Notes under the pieces: model-generated | Databases searched by the model: none | What the model saw: only the letters and a program-made list of their open reading frames with translations | What the model was told of the DNA's origin: nothing | Made by a program: the position numbers and the translations under genes | From: Actinomycetota bacterium | GTDB lineage: Bacteria; Actinomycetota; Actinomycetes; Nanopelagicales; Nanopelagicaceae | Length of the DNA stretch: 64,000 bases | Assembly: GCA_027728065.1 (NCBI GenBank) | Contig: JAQBVO010000001.1 | Coordinates: 82,979 to 146,978 of the forward strand | Direction: 5' to 3' | Shown: piece by piece, positions 7,801 through 15,890 of the stretch | How the letters are laid out: the number at the start of each line of letters is the position of its first letter | How positions within the stretch are numbered: the first letter of the stretch is position 1

Positions 7801-9265
7801 CAACGATCTCTCCACTCAAAGCCACTAGAGGTAATCCACCACCAGGATGAGCCGATCCTCCAACACAGTAGAGATTCTTGATCGGTGAACGATTTTTTGC
7901 GCGCATAAAAGCGGCACGAGCGCCATTGCTCGATGTTCCGTAAATTGAACCACCAGGTGCGTGCACTGTGCGCTCCAAATCTGCCGGAGTTCTAATCGTC
8001 ATTGACTCAAGACGATCGCGCACCGATATTCCATGCCCTTGAATCTGATCGATAATCCTATTGGCGTAATCTCGGCAAAAGATCTCATCGCTCCAATCAA
8101 ATCCATCGCTGCCATGGTGTGGTGCATTAACCAATACCGACCAGCTCTCAAGGGTGGGATCTTTAACCATCTGTTCATCATTTGGTGCGCAGATATAAAT
8201 AGTTGGATTTTCGACAGGCAACTTAGAGGCAAAAATCGCATCAAATTCCGCGTCATAATCCTCTGGAAATAAAATAGTGTGATGGCTAAGGGATGGGCTA
8301 TCTACTTTCCGAAGCCCGAGCAAGAGGCTAAAGCCAGCGATAGATGCACCAGCCTGCGATAAGTTTTTGCGAACTTTACGAAGCTTCTTCTTTTCTCCCT
8401 TTATTAAATGGTTATAGATAAGAGATGCATCGGCGTTAGCTACAACGGCATCTGCAGGAATCTGACTATTGTCGGATAAACGAACTCCTTGGGCAACGCC
8501 CTTCACAACGGTAATCTGCGCGACCGAAGTATTGAATTCAAAGGTGACGCCGAGATCGATGCAACGTTGATAGACCAGTGTGGCAAGAGTCCCTAGGCCG
8601 CCTTTGATGTGCCATGCTCCGAAGGCCTCTTCAACGTATGCGATTGTGGCTAAGACCGCTGGGGCTTTGCGCGGATCGGAGCCACTATAGGTTGCATATC
8701 GATCCAGAATGAATCGAAGTCGTTGATCGGATAGATATTCATCGGCAAAGGCTCGAAGTGATTTCCAGGGAGCAATTGTAAAAATATCGCGCACAAGCCT
8801 CGGTCGCTTCAACAATGTCAGTGGTGAAGCAAGCTCTGATTCAACAAAGGGCTCTCTGGAAACATCCCACATTTGTGTTGCTCGCTTCATTACTTGATTC
8901 CATTGTGCTGCACTCTCTTTACCGAAAGCGTTGCTAATTGCATTGAGCGTGTGATGGCGCGATAAGTTAGCAAACTTAACACTGGTACCATCGGCAAATC
9001 GATAGTCAAAGGATGGGTCAACGGCAACAATTTCACAGAGTGCCCCAAGGGGTTTACCGGTTCGGATAAAAAAATCTTTATAGGTAGCAGGAAGTGTTAA
9101 GAGAGATGGTCCGGTATCGAATGCAAATCTACCTATCCATTCGGTGCGCAGCTTTCCACCATAAGTATCTGATGCCTCAAAGACAGTGACTTTATGTCCG
9201 GTGCGCGCTAATCGCGCCGCTGCAGTCATAGCTCCCATGCCGGCACCAATGACAACAATCTTCAT
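7760..9265 (-). CDS. CrtI/CrtD-like carotenoid desaturase (FAD-dependent)
   Basis: This 501-residue member of the phytoene desaturase superfamily has the N-terminal FAD motif IGAGMGAMTAA near residues 6-16 and the C-terminal GGSAHPGGGLPLVALSGE signature. It sits last in a block with a CruG-like glycosyltransferase, a CruF-like hydratase and a CrtA-like monooxygenase. I therefore infer a role at the hydroxylated acyclic end, as in CrtD-type 3,4-desaturation, rather than on phytoene. I chose the ATG at 9265, which overlaps the preceding stop (ATGA) and lies 9 nt after GGAAGGGG. An upstream start six codons earlier is possible. The family is certain; the exact reaction is not. Confidence 0.85.
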   Translation of the reverse strand: MKIVVIGAGMGAMTAAARLARTGHKVTVFEASDTYGGKLRTEWIGRFAFDTGPSLLTLPATYKDFFIRTGKPLGALCEIVAVDPSFDYRFADGTSVKFANLSRHHTLNAISNAFGKESAAQWNQVMKRATQMWDVSREPFVESELASPLTLLKRPRLVRDIFTIAPWKSLRAFADEYLSDQRLRFILDRYATYSGSDPRKAPAVLATIAYVEEAFGAWHIKGGLGTLATLVYQRCIDLGVTFEFNTSVAQITVVKGVAQGVRLSDNSQIPADAVVANADASLIYNHLIKGEKKKLRKVRKNLSQAGASIAGFSLLLGLRKVDSPSLSHHTILFPEDYDAEFDAIFASKLPVENPTIYICAPNDEQMVKDPTLESWSVLVNAPHHGSDGFDWSDEIFCRDYANRIIDQIQGHGISVRDRLESMTIRTPADLERTVHAPGGSIYGTSSNGARAAFMRAKNRSPIKNLYCVGGSAHPGGGLPLVALSGEIVANAVGSAQSVRPE

Positions 9266-10332
9266 ATCGTGCGCCCCTTCCATTGGATCTGCCCACGTTT
9301 GATATATGAGTAGAGGATCAAATAGATCAGTAATGCAGTTGAGAGTGGATGTAGAAGTGCATCAAAGAGCCGTGCACGGGCGATGATGGCACTGAGTAGT
9401 CGCGTGCAGGTAATAAGCCCATAGCCGATCCAACCCCATATCGAACCTGTGAGTGCGATCACGATGGGAGCGATACCTGTAATCAAGAGAAAGATAAGTG
9501 CAGTCAATAAACCAACGGGTGAGCCAAATCCATGGCGAAGAGATTTTCCATAACCAAATTTGATCTCACCCCATGATGAGTACATTCGGCATTGCGCGAT
9601 ATCAGCGCCATTTACTACAACACCATGAGCCTTGGATTTGAGCAGTGCGCGTGCTAAAAAAACATCATCGAGAACGGCGCTCTTTACCGCTTCATAGCCA
9701 CCGGCTTGAACAAGTGCGCTTTTACGGACAATAAAGAACTGCCCGTTGGCAACGGCCATTGAAGTAAATGAGGAACGCTGGGCGATGGGCAGAATTAATG
9801 TTGAGAGCCATGACCATTGCAAAAGTGGCTGCACTAATCGTTCGGCCAAACTCTTTGTGATCTGTCGAGGGTAGGGAGAGATGAAATCTAAATCTAGATC
9901 CTCTAATAAGGCAATCGATCTGCTAATAGCATCGGGTTTGATTCGCACATCGGCATCGAGAGAGACGATAATTTCACCGTGTGCGGCATCTAGTAGTTGC
10001 TTGAGCCCCCAGCTCTTACCAATCCAGCCCGCTGGCAAAGGTGCAGTTTTTATAAGGTGAAAATTGTCGAGTTCAGCCGTATTTTTCTGCAGCAGATTCC
10101 AGGTCTGATCCTGCGAGTCATCATCAAGGAGAATAAACTCAACATGGGTCAGTGATACCTGCGCGGCAAGTGCGCTTATGAGGGGCTCGATATTTCCTGC
10201 CTCGTTTCGAAGTGGCACTATTACGCTTACAAAATCCTTAATCTCTCTATGTATTCGGGGTTGCTTGATAGTGAAAAAATTGATGATCGAAATTAGAAAT
10301 AGCAAAGTAGGCAAAACTATTAACCATTGCAT
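9262..10332 (-). CDS. Family 2 glycosyltransferase, CruG-like (carotenoid glycosylation)
   Basis: This 356-residue membrane-anchored GT2 enzyme has one N-terminal helix, a GT-A domain (VSVIVPLRNEAGN near 35-47, DDDSQD near 74-79, LDADV as the DxD near 124-128) and several helices at the C-terminus. The gene directly upstream encodes a CruF-like carotenoid hydratase, 6 nt away. The cruF-cruG pairing is known from cyanobacterial myxoxanthophyll synthesis, where CruG glycosylates the new hydroxyl. The donor sugar cannot be inferred. Glycosylation of another lipid is the alternative. Confidence 0.78.
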   Translation of the reverse strand: MQWLIVLPTLLFLISIINFFTIKQPRIHREIKDFVSVIVPLRNEAGNIEPLISALAAQVSLTHVEFILLDDDSQDQTWNLLQKNTAELDNFHLIKTAPLPAGWIGKSWGLKQLLDAAHGEIIVSLDADVRIKPDAISRSIALLEDLDLDFISPYPRQITKSLAERLVQPLLQWSWLSTLILPIAQRSSFTSMAVANGQFFIVRKSALVQAGGYEAVKSAVLDDVFLARALLKSKAHGVVVNGADIAQCRMYSSWGEIKFGYGKSLRHGFGSPVGLLTALIFLLITGIAPIVIALTGSIWGWIGYGLITCTRLLSAIIARARLFDALLHPLSTALLIYLILYSYIKRGQIQWKGRTI

Positions 10333-10338
10333 GGATAT

Positions 10339-11142
10339 TTATGGGTGTCCTAACCAGCGAGTGAGGAGATATGGAGTGAGAACTGCGCCAAATATTGCCC
10401 CTGCAAATAAAGCCACACCCGGACGATTAAAGAAGAAGAGATTTCCAACTATCCCAGAGAATAAGACCCATATTAAATAGAGTTCAACGGCAAATAATGA
10501 AGCACCGACTTTACGACGCTCTCGGGGTAAAATTAAATGCAGGATACTCATTAATCCCATACCGGTTAACAGCCAACCAAATGTATTTGAGAGCGGAATC
10601 TCGGGTTGAAAGGGTACGTGCGGACCGTTTATAACCCATGTCCATCGCCCCGCTGAAACCATCAATGGATCGAGAAATAAATCCCACGCTGCAAGCCCCA
10701 CCCCTGCGTAGAGGAAAACCCAGTGACCGGCAACTCGTCTGGAAATGACAAGAATGGGATGGGCCATCATGATCCAAGCAAAGGGAACAACCAATGGAAC
10801 TGCATATATCTGCAGCCCTAAATCTGGAGAGTAAGAGTATTGCCCAAAGGGCCAAGAAGTAATGACACCGACGTGCTCGATGATAAGTGCAAAGAGAAAA
10901 GTAAAGCCCAAATATGTTAAGGCATATCGCAGACCATAAGCCAGCAGCGCATGCAAGAGCATCGCACCTGCTCCCCAATAGATCGTTGCGATTGTGAGCA
11001 CTCGAAGGATCTCACCATCAACTAGTGGATAAGTGACTTGGAGTAAGAGTGCAATCGCAAGCACTGTAAGTAGGAGAGTATTCATGCGAGGCGAAATTCC
11101 TATGCGTCGATTTCTACGCGGTGAGTAATGGCGAATCGACAT
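10339..11142 (-). CDS. cruF: CruF-like carotenoid 1,2-hydratase (carotenoid biosynthesis membrane protein)
   Basis: This 267-residue integral membrane protein has about seven or eight helices and the DUF422/CruF pattern. WPFGQYSYSPDLG lies near residues 97-109, VPFAWIMMAHP near 119-129 and DPLMVSAGRWTW near 157-168. CruF hydrates the terminal double bond of an acyclic psi end group, giving a tertiary alcohol. It sits between a CrtA-like monooxygenase (27 nt upstream) and a GT2 gene (6 nt downstream), which fits a pathway working on one acyclic carotenoid end. A downstream ATG at 11085 is a possible alternative start. Confidence 0.83.
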   Translation of the reverse strand: MSIRHYSPRRNRRIGISPRMNTLLLTVLAIALLLQVTYPLVDGEILRVLTIATIYWGAGAMLLHALLAYGLRYALTYLGFTFLFALIIEHVGVITSWPFGQYSYSPDLGLQIYAVPLVVPFAWIMMAHPILVISRRVAGHWVFLYAGVGLAAWDLFLDPLMVSAGRWTWVINGPHVPFQPEIPLSNTFGWLLTGMGLMSILHLILPRERRKVGASLFAVELYLIWVLFSGIVGNLFFFNRPGVALFAGAIFGAVLTPYLLTRWLGHP

Positions 11143-11169
11143 AGATGTAAGTCTGCCCTATATCAAGGC

Positions 11170-11826
11170 TTAATTAATAATTGAGCCACGGATTTCTCGT
11201 ACTGCAAAGCGCGAAAAGAGCTCCTCTGTGTACCATTTGTACCTCTGCGTGGCTGCAATAGCAGCGTTATGGGCATCGCCTCGATAGGCAAAATCTCTTA
11301 GGGCCGAGGGTGATTCCCAGATTGAAAACGTGCCCTGTAATCCAATCGGCGCTTCACCGATTCCAATGGCAGCGACTAGACCGGGTGCTGATTTTAAAGA
11401 TGCGGTCACTGGTGGAACTGCGCGCCAAAATCGAAAGTTTTGCCGCCAAGCAATACGTGCACGTGTAATTGCAATGACCTCGCCATTCCACTCTTTAACT
11501 GAAGGTATGAAGGGCTCCTGCTTTGACCATTTGCCATGAGATGAGATGGGTTCAATCACTGCTCGAAACTCGTTAACAGAGTTCTTACGCCACTGCTTTA
11601 CTACGAAGGAGTTATCAAATGCCTCTATATCAGCTACCTGGGCGATTAATCCCCAGCGTAACGGCTCGGCATCACTAGGAGTAAACGTCTCACCCTTGCC
11701 CGTTCCCAGTGATTTATAGAAACCTACATTTTTAGAGCGCTGCAAAACAAATCTATCTAATGCCATCGCAACTAATGCAAATGGTATTCGACTTGGAGTT
11801 ATCCTCCAGAAGTAGGTGACAATCAT
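11170..11826 (-). CDS. CrtA-like (spheroidene monooxygenase family) protein
   Basis: This 218-residue protein has features of the spheroidene monooxygenase family. LGTGKGETFTP lies near residues 41-51, GEVIAITRARI near 114-124, IGIGEAPIGLQGTFSIW near 153-169 and WYTEELFSRF near 197-206. CrtA inserts a keto group at C2 of an acyclic carotenoid end in purple bacteria. It heads the block with CruF-like, GT2 and CrtD-like genes, so the same acyclic-end chemistry is likely. Its start overlaps the stop of the ybaK-like gene by one base. The homology is by motif recollection; related heme-binding family members of other function exist. Confidence 0.75.
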   Translation of the reverse strand: MIVTYFWRITPSRIPFALVAMALDRFVLQRSKNVGFYKSLGTGKGETFTPSDAEPLRWGLIAQVADIEAFDNSFVVKQWRKNSVNEFRAVIEPISSHGKWSKQEPFIPSVKEWNGEVIAITRARIAWRQNFRFWRAVPPVTASLKSAPGLVAAIGIGEAPIGLQGTFSIWESPSALRDFAYRGDAHNAAIAATQRYKWYTEELFSRFAVREIRGSIIN

Positions 11827-12314
11827 TACTTACCAACCACCATGGGTATTGCTCCAGTAACGCGCGATAGTTCGGCAAAAGATGTGGGATATACACAGTG
11901 GGGATGACCCGCTGCAGCCCATGCAACGTCGTAATCGTTGAGCGCTTCATCAATCAAAGTTATTTCAGGTTGGTTTATCCAGCCAACAGGACAGACGCCT
12001 CCGATAGAAAAGCCTGAGGTGTTTTTCACGAAGTCGGCATCGGCGCGGTGCAGTTTTTCAACTCCTAAGTTCTTTGCAACTAATTCCGTATCAACGCGAT
12101 GGCGGCCGCTAGTAATAACTAAGAGTGGATTGCCGCCAGGTAGTTTAAAAACGATTGATGATGCAACTTGACCAACCTCAATACCCAGGGCCGTGGCAGC
12201 ATCTAGGGCCGTGCGGGCAGAGTCAGTCAGAATCGTGACTTCGCCTAAACAGCCCAACTCCTTCAGGAGCGCACTAACGCGAACTACTGAAGAGTTAGCC
12301 AGTACTTCTTCCAC
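11826..12314 (-). CDS. YbaK/EbsC-family aminoacyl-tRNA deacylase
   Basis: This 162-residue YbaK/ProRS-associated domain has the QVASSIVFKLPGG strand near residues 49-61, ITSGRHRVD near 67-75 and the GFSIGGVCPVGW glycine loop near 100-111. Members hydrolyse mischarged tRNAs such as Cys-tRNA(Pro) in trans. It lies 3 nt downstream of the alcohol dehydrogenase gene and overlaps the crtA-like gene by one base, so it is co-transcribed with both. No functional link to them is evident. Confidence 0.87.
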   Translation of the reverse strand: MEEVLANSSVVRVSALLKELGCLGEVTILTDSARTALDAATALGIEVGQVASSIVFKLPGGNPLLVITSGRHRVDTELVAKNLGVEKLHRADADFVKNTSGFSIGGVCPVGWINQPEITLIDEALNDYDVAWAAAGHPHCVYPTSFAELSRVTGAIPMVVGK

Positions 12315-12317
12315 TAG

Positions 12318-13496
12318 TTAGGCAATACGGCGCTCTAGTGCGAGTGCAGATGTAAATGCATCTACAACTTCCTGCTTGCTCCATGGCTTAGGTGCCTGAG
12401 TAATGAAGAAGTCCTTCAATGCGATTTCAGCTAGTTCATCGATATCACTTTGGACAAAGCCAAGGGATGAAAGAAGCGGGAATTCAAGCTCTGCCAAAAT
12501 CTTTTTCACGGCCTTAACGCAGCGAGATCCATCTTTAGTGCCATCTTCTGGCACACCCATCGCATCGGCAACGCGCTCCATCTTTTCAGGCACAATCTTT
12601 GCTTCACGGGTGAGGGTTTCAACGAGCACTAAACCAATTGTTAGACCATGAGGAACATGCTTCAAGCCACCGATTGCCTGGCCTAAAGAGTGTTCGGCGG
12701 TGCAATCAGAGATATTCATTGTGAGTCCAGCCATCATGCTTCCTGATGCCATCGCTGCACGCGCGGCTGTGTCGTTGCCATCCTTAAAGGCTGCAACAAG
12801 GGCTGGAGTCATCATGCGAACCGCTTCGTAACCGATCGCATCTCCAATAGGAGTTGAACACTTAGCAATGATTCCGGCGATGGCTTGGGCGAGAGCATCG
12901 ATACCCGTATTGGCAGTCATTGAAGGCGGCATTGAATAAGTAAGTACTGGATCAACTAGTGCAACTTGTGCGCGAAGGTTTCCATGTGCAATTCCAGCTT
13001 TGCGACCAGCCTCTGGATCAGAGATAACTGAGCCACCAGATACTTCAGAGCCAGTGCCTGCAGATGTTGGAAGTGCAACAAGGGGTAGTCTCGGCGATGG
13101 ATATACAGGGGGTTTTGATTGGAACTCTGTGAATGTGCAGTTTAGTTGTGCACATAAGCGCGCCGCCTTTGCAGTATCGATAACTGAGCCGCCACCGAGA
13201 GCGACAACAACATCGCAGCCTGCAGTTTGTAAGGCAGCGATTGCCCCATCCACCATTGCAATCGTTGGCTCACCCGCTGGCTTTTCAAATAAAGTAACGC
13301 TCAGCCCTGCACTTGTTTTCATCAGATCAATTAACTGCGCCGCGGCTGGATTAAACTTTTCAATATCTTTATCGACCATCAGGAAAACCTTGCTGGAGCC
13401 AAGCTCTGCAACAACGGCCGGTAGAGTCTGCGCCACACCCTCTCCAAAGCGAACTTTGACTGGAAGATGGTTGTTAAAGGCGCTGATATTTTCCAC
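12318..13496 (-). CDS. Iron-type alcohol dehydrogenase family protein with altered metal site
   Basis: This 392-residue group III (Fe-ADH) dehydrogenase has a nucleotide-binding GGGSVIDTAK at residues 101-110 and PTSAGTGSEVS near 143-153. The usual ligand set Asp-His-His-His is only partly kept. Asp200, His269 and His283 are in place, but the second ligand is Gln204 (DALAQ instead of DALTH). The nearby catalytic-type His is Gln273 (HSLGQ instead of HAMGH). The enzyme may bind metal weakly or use a different mechanism, as in divergent family members. The physiological substrate is unknown. It is divergent from the MFS gene and probably heads a ybaK-crtA-cruF transcript. Confidence 0.88.
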   Translation of the reverse strand: MENISAFNNHLPVKVRFGEGVAQTLPAVVAELGSSKVFLMVDKDIEKFNPAAAQLIDLMKTSAGLSVTLFEKPAGEPTIAMVDGAIAALQTAGCDVVVALGGGSVIDTAKAARLCAQLNCTFTEFQSKPPVYPSPRLPLVALPTSAGTGSEVSGGSVISDPEAGRKAGIAHGNLRAQVALVDPVLTYSMPPSMTANTGIDALAQAIAGIIAKCSTPIGDAIGYEAVRMMTPALVAAFKDGNDTAARAAMASGSMMAGLTMNISDCTAEHSLGQAIGGLKHVPHGLTIGLVLVETLTREAKIVPEKMERVADAMGVPEDGTKDGSRCVKAVKKILAELEFPLLSSLGFVQSDIDELAEIALKDFFITQAPKPWSKQEVVDAFTSALALERRIA

Positions 13497-13562
13497 GATA
13501 ACTCCTTGATCTCTTGGTATAGTCCAGATTCTATATCGCTCGTGAGTTACTCTTGGTATCTT

Positions 13563-14759
13563 ATGCCTAGAGATTTAATGAGAACGGCAATCCTGGCTCG
13601 CAATTCGCTGTGGGCAACGTTCTTTTTCATGGGCATTGTCTCGATGGCATGGGTGGCACGCATCCCTGAGATTCGCGATGCCAATGGGCTCAATAATGGT
13701 CAACTTGGATTAATCCTTATCTCTAGCACTATTGGTGCTGTTACTGGTGCGCAGTTATCGGGCAGGCTCATTCACACCTTTGGTACCAAGCCAATCATTA
13801 TTATCTCCATATTTATCATGCCGATCGGTTTAATTTTGATGGGGCTTTCAACCTCACCAATCACTTTAATTATCGGCCTATTTACGATGGGTATCGGTTA
13901 CTCGAGCATGGATATCTCCTGCAACACACAGGCAGTTGCAATTGAAACGCTATTAAAAAAACGTGTGATGTCCTCTTTCCATGCACTCTGGAGCTGCGGT
14001 GCCTTTGCCACAACCGTTTTTGGCGGTGCGATTGCGCACTCAATCTCTCCTCGCGATAACTTACTCGGCGTAGGTATTACCTGCCTGATTCTCTTTATCC
14101 CATCGATAATTTTTTTGCTTCCACCGCAGTTAGATGATCACTCAGGCGGAGAGGAAGAGACACAAGCTAAAATCCCGGTCTTTGGAAAGAGTGTGCTGCC
14201 GCTATGGGCGATTGGAATTGGATTGTTAGGCGGTTTAATTGCAGAGGGTGCAGCTAGTGATTGGGGTGCCATCCTCTTACGCGATGACATGGGCTATGAC
14301 AAAGGTGTCAATGCAACCGCCTTTGCCTCGTTCTCCCTTGCGATGATCACCTCGCGTTTTCTGGGAGATCGAGCACTTGATTACTTTGGTCCAAGAAAAA
14401 CCGTTCTGATCGGCGGCTATGTAGGTGGATTAGGGTTAGGGGCCAGTATCACAATAAGTCTCCCACTCTCTGATTCACATCCAGTGTTAGCCCTGATTAT
14501 TGTTAACGTAGGCTTTGCATGTGCAGGACTTGGAATCGGACCTATGTTTCCCGCCTACATTCTGGCCGCCTCCCAAGTACCGGGCATCGCCTCATCGGTT
14601 GCAATTGCCCGAGTGGGCGTGATCGCCATAGCGGGATATTTCATCGGACCATCCATAACTGGGGCGATTGCCCAACTCACATCGCTACCAATAGCAATGA
14701 CATATCCGATTGTGATGCTGCTCCTTGCTGGCTATCAATCTCACATTATTAAGAAATAA
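13563..14759 (+). CDS. Major facilitator superfamily transporter
   Basis: This protein of about 398 residues has twelve predicted membrane helices. An MFS loop motif after helix 2 reads SGRLIHTFGTKP, and a polar central loop follows helix 6. The frame is open upstream to 13467, but that extension overlaps the start of the divergent dehydrogenase gene and is not membrane-like. The ATG at 13563 (or at 13578) is therefore preferred. The substrate is unknown. The 3' end overlaps the converging TauE gene by 11 nt. Confidence 0.85.
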   Translation: MPRDLMRTAILARNSLWATFFFMGIVSMAWVARIPEIRDANGLNNGQLGLILISSTIGAVTGAQLSGRLIHTFGTKPIIIISIFIMPIGLILMGLSTSPITLIIGLFTMGIGYSSMDISCNTQAVAIETLLKKRVMSSFHALWSCGAFATTVFGGAIAHSISPRDNLLGVGITCLILFIPSIIFLLPPQLDDHSGGEEETQAKIPVFGKSVLPLWAIGIGLLGGLIAEGAASDWGAILLRDDMGYDKGVNATAFASFSLAMITSRFLGDRALDYFGPRKTVLIGGYVGGLGLGASITISLPLSDSHPVLALIIVNVGFACAGLGIGPMFPAYILAASQVPGIASSVAIARVGVIAIAGYFIGPSITGAIAQLTSLPIAMTYPIVMLLLAGYQSHIIKK

Positions 14760-15495
14760 ACCAGGTCTGTACAAAGGTAAAAATCGAGATTGCATAGAGT
14801 AAGTATGCAAAAGATGTGCGCAAAAACTTCGGGTCAGCTATAGAGCCCCGCATTGAGGCAAGCCGCGAAACAATAACGGCCGAGATAGCCATAATGAAGG
14901 GTATCTGCCAATCAATCTCTGCCCATGATTTATAGTGTGCAAAAAATGCAATTACTGAGTTAAGAGCGATGATTAGTAGCGAAGTACCAACGGCTTTAGC
15001 CATTGAGTTTTTAAAGAAAAGTACCAAGATTGGTGTCGCTAGGAAACCACCACCCACACCAAATAGGCCGGTAATCGCGCCGATAATCAGCGAGATCACG
15101 ATGAGCCAAATTATCGGAACCTTCTTCTCACTTCCCGAAACCGGCTTTATCAACATTGAGCTTGCCGCGATAATGAGAACAAGGCTAAATCCAGTTTTAA
15201 TGCCATCGCTGGGTAATCGATAAGCGATCAGCGATAAGCCCACATTAGTTACCAAGCCCAGTGCGCTGATAATGAATGCCTCGCTGATTAATACATCTTT
15301 ACTCTTGAGTTTGGGGATCAACCCGGCAGCTGCCGCCGTCATAACGACCGCTATGGCAGCGGTCGTTGCCGCACTAGCGCTAAAGCCAAATATGTAGATG
15401 AGAATTGGGACGGCCAGCATCGCACCACCCGCCCCGACAAAGCCAAGGACGGCGCCGATCGCCGCCCCTGCAAGCAGCGCCTCGATTATGTACAT
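14749..15495 (-). CDS. Sulfite exporter TauE/SafE family protein
   Basis: This 248-residue membrane protein has about eight helices and the two family glycine motifs, GFVGAGGAMLAVP near residues 19-31 and GLFGVGGGFLATP near 143-155, one per half of the internal duplication. Such carriers move sulfite, sulfoacetate or other small organic anions. No neighbouring gene narrows the substrate. It is transcribed away from the SOS operon that starts at 15609. Confidence 0.9.
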   Translation of the reverse strand: MYIIEALLAGAAIGAVLGFVGAGGAMLAVPILIYIFGFSASAATTAAIAVVMTAAAAGLIPKLKSKDVLISEAFIISALGLVTNVGLSLIAYRLPSDGIKTGFSLVLIIAASSMLIKPVSGSEKKVPIIWLIVISLIIGAITGLFGVGGGFLATPILVLFFKNSMAKAVGTSLLIIALNSVIAFFAHYKSWAEIDWQIPFIMAISAVIVSRLASMRGSIADPKFLRTSFAYLLYAISIFTFVQTWFIS

Positions 15496-15559
15496 AGCCG
15501 CATAATGTCAGTAAAAAATCGGCAGCCGGCTTGCTATCTGTCGGCCCTAGGGGCTATTT

Positions 15560-15577
15560 TTCGAACATATGTTCGAA
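15560..15577. promoter_or_regulatory. LexA (SOS) box
   Basis: A perfect 18-bp palindrome, TTCGAACATATGTTCGAA, contains the actinobacterial LexA operator consensus TCGAACNNNNGTTCGA. It lies 31 bp upstream of the DUF6504 start. That gene leads an operon with dnaE2 and dinB, so the site most likely represses the whole mutagenesis operon until DNA damage. The TauE gene starts on the other side, 65 bp away, and could also be touched by it. Confidence 0.92.
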
Positions 15578-15608
15578 TATCCACAGCCCACAGGAGGCAT
15601 TGCCAGCT

Positions 15609-15890
15609 ATGTCAGCCCCACAGATTAATCCCGCCCACGATGTGATGATCGATGGCGCAACTACTCCGATTGAATTTACTTTTAAAGGCCGACGCTTTCG
15701 TATCCATGCAGTTTTATCGAGATGGTGCGAAGCCGGTGGTTGGTGGAACCGCATTAGCGATGGAAAGTATCGTCCCGATGATCAGGCACGTGCCCTGTGG
15801 CGCGTTGAGGCCGCGCCCATTGGTGCGCTGACAACCTTTGAACTCGAACGTGATGAAGTTAGCGGTCAGTGGATTATTAGATCGATATGA
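15609..15890 (+). CDS. DUF6504 family protein, first gene of the SOS operon
   Basis: This small protein of about 93 residues has the DUF6504 pattern: RFRIHAVLSRW near 29-39, GGWWNR near 43-48 and ALWRVEAAP near 61-69. The family is commonly found just upstream of dnaE2 in Actinobacteria and has no known reaction. The ATG at 15609 is preceded by AGGAGG at about 15592-15597. The open frame extends up to 15531 but would run through the LexA box. Its stop overlaps the dnaE2 start by 4 nt. Confidence 0.82.
   Translation: MSAPQINPAHDVMIDGATTPIEFTFKGRRFRIHAVLSRWCEAGGWWNRISDGKYRPDDQARALWRVEAAPIGALTTFELERDEVSGQWIIRSI

Noticed and set aside
13467..13562. N-terminal extension of the MFS protein
   Set aside because: It overlaps the start of the divergent dehydrogenase gene and adds a polar, non-family segment.
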